Made by a program: the position numbers and the translations under genes. A stretch of 64,000 bases of DNA from Casuarina equisetifolia (Eukaryota > Streptophyta > Magnoliopsida > Fagales > Casuarinaceae), in assembly GCA_028551475.1 (NCBI GenBank), contig CM052357.1:1426001-1490000 (forward strand), written 5' to 3'. The notes beneath the pieces were generated by a model, which saw only the letters and a program-made list of their open reading frames with translations, searched no databases and was not told where the DNA came from. Each line of letters opens with the position of its first letter. The stretch's first letter is position 1. Below are positions 59,651 to 64,000 of the stretch, piece by piece.

Positions 59651-62600
59651 TCATCTAAGCTCAAATATTGCACTTGGAAAATTCCAAAGCTCTTGTAAAA
59701 ATTTATTACAATTTGTAAGCTTGACTCCTCTGGTAGATGAAATCTTGCCTCTCACATCCTTCTTGATTTTAGCAATAATGGTTGAGTTTTCTAAACTTAT
59801 ATTGCTGAATCTTCTTCTATTCCTTTCACTCCAAATGTGATACAATACGGCCTTGAAAGATATACTAAGCAAAGTAGTTGTAAAGCTCTTCCTCTTAACA
59901 GTCTTGATCATCCAACATATTTCAGTTCTCCAGTGTTTAATTCTTCGAGTTAATCCATTCATGCCTAACAAAGCCTTTCAAATGTAGTTTGTGAACTTGC
60001 ACTTAAAAAATAAATGTTCATATGATTCTTCTTCTTGTTGGTAGAGGTTGCATTGTAGATCCACTAAACTATTCCATTTAGCCACCTGATTTGCTGTGGA
60101 TAGTTTGTCTCTTAAAATAATCCAACATATAAAATTATGTTTCGGTACTCCTTCTTTCCAAAAAAGTGTTGCCCATTTGGAATCTTCTCTATTCTCTCTT
60201 AGTGCTACATAAATTTTGGCAATATTGTATTCTAAGTCCGTCACTAGTTGTGTGAGTTCACTTCTTACTTGTAAAATATTCCTAAAACTCCAAGCTAGTG
60301 ATCCTTTCATCTCAATTTCTAATACATTCATTTCCTTCAAATTTTCTGTTATCATCCATTTAACCTATAAGGAGTTTGAATTGGGGTGCACAAGAGACCA
60401 TAGGAGTTTTCCAATTGCCGCCTTATTCCAAGTGTGAATGTCTATCAAACCTAGTCCTCCAAAAATTTTAGGCCAGCAAACTTCTTTCCATGCCACTTTC
60501 GCTACACATCGTCCATTACATTTACTTGTCCAAAGGAAAGTTATAATCCTTTTTTCAATTTCATAAAAGGTCTGTTTTGGCAGTAGAAAAATTTGCATCC
60601 AATATGTTTGCAATGAGAATAGAACACTTTTTGCTAGCTGCAGTCTCCCCCCATAACTCATATGCTTAGACTCTTAACATTTAATTCTTCTCAATATCTT
60701 TTTTATTAGGATAGTACAATCTAGGTTGGAGAGTCTTTTAGTAATCAATGCCACTCCTAAGTATTTTATGGGAAGTTGGCCTTCTTGGATAGGAATATGA
60801 TTAAGTATTAGAGCTTTTTCCTGTTCAGACAAGCCTGAAAAGAAAATTTGACACTTCTCTGGATGCATCTTCAAACATGCTATATCTTCAAACTCTTGCA
60901 TAGCATCTAGTAAACACAGTATGGACTCAATATCTCCATGAGCAAACAAAAAGAGATCATCAGCAAAGCATAAATGAATGATCTTTTCTTTGGCGCATTT
61001 CTAGTGAAATTTAAACCTTCCAGAAGATACTTTATTTTGTATAATTCTATTAAGAATCTCCATCACAATAACAAACAGAAAAGGAGAGAGAGGGTCTCCT
61101 TGTCTACGTCCCTTTGCCCCCTTAAAAAAACCTGTATGAGAGCCATTGATATTCACAAAATATCCCACAGTAGTGATGCAGCTTTCAATCAGCAATCTAA
61201 ATTTGTTTGGGAATTTCAAAACTTTCAGAGTATTTAGGATTGCATTCCAATCTATTGAATCATATACTTTCATAATATCAACCTTTATTGCCACCCTTTT
61301 TCCCATGAATATCTTTGTGATAATTATGCATTAGCTCTTGACACAACAAAATATTTTCCTTAATGTTCCTTCCTGGCACAAAAGTTGTCTGACAAGGATG
61401 TATGAAATGAGGCAAAGCTAAACTTAATCTTCCTGCCATAATTTTTGATATGATCTTGTACAACACATTACAACAAGATATTGGTCTAAAATCTTTCATA
61501 TTGGTGGAATTAATTTTCTTAGGGACAAGAGAGATTACTGTTGAATTTATGCTTCGCAGTAGTTATCTCCTTTGAAAGAAAGCTATTACTACATCTTCTA
61601 TGTCACTCCCTATAATACTCCACGCTTTCTTGAAGAAGAAGCTATTATATCCATCAGGACCTAAAGCTTTATAATCACCAAAAGCATTAAGGACCTTTTG
61701 TATATCTTCTCTTTGAACGTCTGCTATAAGGCTTCTCTTTATCTCTTCTGGAATTTCCATAGGAAATAACTCCCTTAATCTTGTTTCTGATGGTTGAAGT
61801 TGGTTTGCCCTCCCTAGCAAGTTTTGATAGTAACTTAGAATTTTGTTTATCATTACAAGATCTTTAATAAGTTGCCCATCATCTAATTCCAGCTTGACAA
61901 TGTGGTTTTTTGCTCTCCTTTTCATCATACTTCTGAAAAAGACTTTACTATTACAATCTCCCTCTTTTAGCCAATTATTCCTTGATTTTTGCTTCAAAAG
62001 TATTTCTTCATACTTGCTATGTATTAGTAACTTTTCTAACCATTCCTTTTCTTCATTACGTAATTGGGTATTTGAAGGGTCATCAAAGAGCTTTGCTTGT
62101 GCTATTTGTAGCTACTTCCTTGCTACCTCTGTTTTCCTTGGTAGTTCTCCAAATTCCTCTCTATTTAGCTTTCTCAACTTTTTTTTTCATTTCCTTCAAC
62201 TTTATCATTATTATGTACGTTATAGTGCCATCAACCCTTTGTTGCCAAATATTCTTCACTATTGTCATAAATTGGGGGTTGTCTGGCCAGAAGTTGAAAA
62301 ATCTAAAAGTCCTTTTTTGACTTGGTCTGTTATTGCCCACCTTGATAGTGCAAGGACTGTGATTTGACAATCCAGGAATACTAAATTCAATGGAGAAATC
62401 CATATTACTTTGCAACCATTTAGGGTTTACCAAACATCTATCCAATTTACTGCCTTTGAACCCTATTCCTTTACCTTTGTTCGTCCATGATAGGAGCAAT
62501 CCTACAAAGTTTGGTTCTATAAGTTCTACATCACTTATGAACTTGTTGAAATCTTCTATTCCTTCTATCCATCTACTAGCTACACTGACCCTCTCATTTA

Positions 62601-63043
62601 GATTCCTCACTGTATTAAAATCTCCTACTAGTAGCCATTGAGTGTTCTTTCCATAACTGTTATAACATTGTGTGAGATTACTCCAAAAATCCTTTCGTTC
62701 ATTTGCTGCATTTGCTGCATAGATGGCAGATAAGTACCATACTTCATGTCCTTCTTCCATTTTACAATTCACTACCTGTTTAGAACTACTAAGCACTGTG
62801 ATGTTGAGTTATGGCTTTTTCCATATAATCCAAATCCTTTTATTTTCATTATCTCTATAATTGTGGACAAACCCCTAATGGGGAAAAAGAGAATCTATCA
62901 CCCATTGTGCTTTATCTTTTTTTTTTTATTTTGTGTTCTAATAGAATGACAATGTCAGCTTTAGCATTCTTGATAACTTCTCGTACCTCCTTTTGTTTAG
63001 GGCTTTTATTCAAGCCCCTGACATTCCATGAGAATATGATCAT
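59651..63043 (-). pseudogene. LINE ORF2 remnant (endonuclease, reverse transcriptase, zf-RVT)
   Basis: Starts at ATG 63043, overlapping the ORF1 stop by ATGA. Seen in order: endonuclease IIFSWNVRGLNKSPKQKEV and ADIVILLEH, then stops; WYLSAIYAAN, WLLVGDFNTV, GSKLDRCLVN and SNHSPCTI (62796-62161); RT with DCNSKVFF, LGPDGYNSFFFKKAW (GPDG usual), DFRPISCCNVLYKIISKI, FVPGRNIKENILL, VDIMKVYDSIDW, GRRQGDPLSPFLFV, the FADD active site near 60960, and IKYLGVAL; then YGGRLQLAKSVL and the C-terminal region with FWKEGVPKHNFICWIILRDKL and HLFFKC. Frames change at least six times, so it is non-functional. Confidence 0.92.
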
Positions 63044-64000
63044 TTGTCTGGGGGTATAGTGTTTTCTCCTTCAACACCTTCAAGACTTACAATATCATTG
63101 CATCTTGCTTCATTTGGTTCTTGATGATTACTTATCAGCACACTAAATCTATTACTGGTATTGTCCTTCTCACATGTATTCCTTTTAGGGCTCCTTTTGT
63201 TTCCCCTTCCATTCACACTTGCTTTATTACTTTGTTCTAATTTGACTTTTGGACTTGTGGTAGATTCAACTTCATGTGTTATTGAATTTACAATCTTATC
63301 TTTTATATCCTCATGTCCTTGGTCCTCATGAACTTGATCTTCATTACCTTTATCCAAATTTTCTTTATCCTCACATCCTTCATCATATTTCTTCGTCTGA
63401 CTTAATGGCTTTTGTACTGGAACCCATATCTCTTTTTTCTTTATAACACACTCCTTATGTCCAAAGCAATCACATTTCTTGCATATTTCAGGTAACCAAC
63501 AATACTCCACTCTTACTTCAAAAATAGCACCATTTCCCATGTCAATTTCAAATGAAGTTGGTAGAGAACACTTTGTATCTATTTCAACACATACTTTTGC
63601 ATATGATATCCTCTGTCTATGTTTGGTAGCTTTATCCATGTATAGTGGCTTTCCAACAGCACTAGCTACATAGCTCATACCAATCTCATCCCATAGAGCA
63701 TGTAGGACATTATGCAACTTTATCCAAATTGGTATTGAAGTGATTTTTTCTTTTTGTAGTCTAATAGTGTTATGCCATTTTTGCATAAACATTGGTTTTC
63801 CTACCACATCACAAACTCCAGCTTCTAATACTTCCTCCATCTTTTGTTTATTAGAAAATCTAAAGAAGAAGAAGCCATTGTCTATTGCAGAAATATCTAT
63901 TAAGCTTTGTTTTCCCCATTGCTTTTCTACAATTCCTTTTACTACAGAAAATGGTAATTTTGAACCCAAAAAGAAACCCACAACACAATTTTCATAGAAT
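63040..64000 (-). CDS. LINE ORF1 (DUF4283 and CCHC zinc knuckle), 5' partial
   Basis: The frame is open from the right edge to TGA 63042-63040. It includes VVGFFLGSKLPFSVVKGIV, the DUF4283 start typical of plant LINE ORF1, then FFFRFSNKQKMEEVL, MFMQKWHN, IPIWIKLHNV, MSYVASAVGKPLYMDKAT and the knuckle WLPEICKKCDCFGHKE. After this follows a long Lys/Glu/Asp-rich linker with imperfect repeats (NEDQVHEDQGHED). ORF1 proteins of this class bind the element's RNA. The part inside the window has no stop, so it is better preserved than ORF2; the start codon is not in the window. Confidence 0.85.
   Translation of the reverse strand, partial: FYENCVVGFFLGSKLPFSVVKGIVEKQWGKQSLIDISAIDNGFFFFRFSNKQKMEEVLEAGVCDVVGKPMFMQKWHNTIRLQKEKITSIPIWIKLHNVLHALWDEIGMSYVASAVGKPLYMDKATKHRQRISYAKVCVEIDTKCSLPTSFEIDMGNGAIFEVRVEYCWLPEICKKCDCFGHKECVIKKKEIWVPVQKPLSQTKKYDEGCEDKENLDKGNEDQVHEDQGHEDIKDKIVNSITHEVESTTSPKVKLEQSNKASVNGRGNKRSPKRNTCEKDNTSNRFSVLISNHQEPNEARCNDIVSLEGVEGENTIPPDK

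Larger units (their letters stand above)
59571..64000 (-). mobile_element. L1-type LINE retrotransposon, 5' end beyond the window, decayed
   Basis: Reading on the minus strand, ORF1 (DUF4283 plus CCHC) is followed by ORF2 (endonuclease, RT, C-terminal zinc-binding region) and a poly-A tail seen as a run of T at about 59571-59583. Coding order and the poly-A end define a plant L1-type element. Multiple stops and frameshifts in ORF2 show it is dead. The target duplication cannot be checked because the 5' end is outside. Confidence 0.93.

Noticed and set aside
1-64000. Search for CRISPR arrays, operons and bacterial-type defence systems
   Set aside because: The window is plant nuclear DNA. The direct repeats found are microsatellites, local duplications or transposon ends, with no spacer-repeat pattern.

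Overview
The window is nuclear DNA of a flowering plant, probably a woody eudicot or similar angiosperm. The evidence is AT-rich intergenic DNA with GT-AG introns, plant-only gene families (a PINOID kinase, SKIP19-like F-box proteins, a plant tyrosine/DOPA decarboxylase, an X8-domain cell-wall protein), and plant Ty1/copia and L1-type elements. I cannot name the species from the sequence.

Layout. Positions 1-1571 (-): the 5' part of an X8 (CBM43) callose-binding protein gene that runs off the left edge. 1572-9650: mostly non-coding DNA with one short exon-like fossil (5187-5303) and a possible LTR remnant. 9650-11964 (+): a complete two-exon PINOID gene with a CT-rich leader and four upstream G-boxes. 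11965-18814: AT-rich intergenic DNA with a G-quadruplex motif, an orphan exon-like piece and a CpG-rich block without an ORF. 18815-54619 (-): a tandem array of eight SKIP19-like F-box/LRR genes, called A to H here, all with the same two-exon design (F-box exon, phase-2 intron, LRR exon). A, C, D and E have open reading frames. B, F, G and H carry frameshifts, stops or a lost start. Copy H is split by a 5.7-kb Ty1/copia element (47966-53687). The intron of copy D holds an antisense fragment of a PPR gene. Stretches between copies are themselves duplicated, and 21.7-26.6 kb looks like one or two copies that have lost their genes. 56627-58180 (-): an intact, intronless tyrosine/DOPA decarboxylase. 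59571-64000 (-): a decayed L1-type LINE that runs off the right edge.

The genes do not form a pathway. PINOID acts in auxin transport, TYDC makes tyramine or dopamine, and the X8 protein acts at the wall or plasmodesmata. The F-box array is a birth-and-death family presumably supplying substrate receptors for SCF ubiquitin ligases. I found no convincing undescribed system. The most informative signals are the structure and decay of the F-box array: a premature stop shared by G and H, gene-less duplicated units, and the antisense PPR insert.
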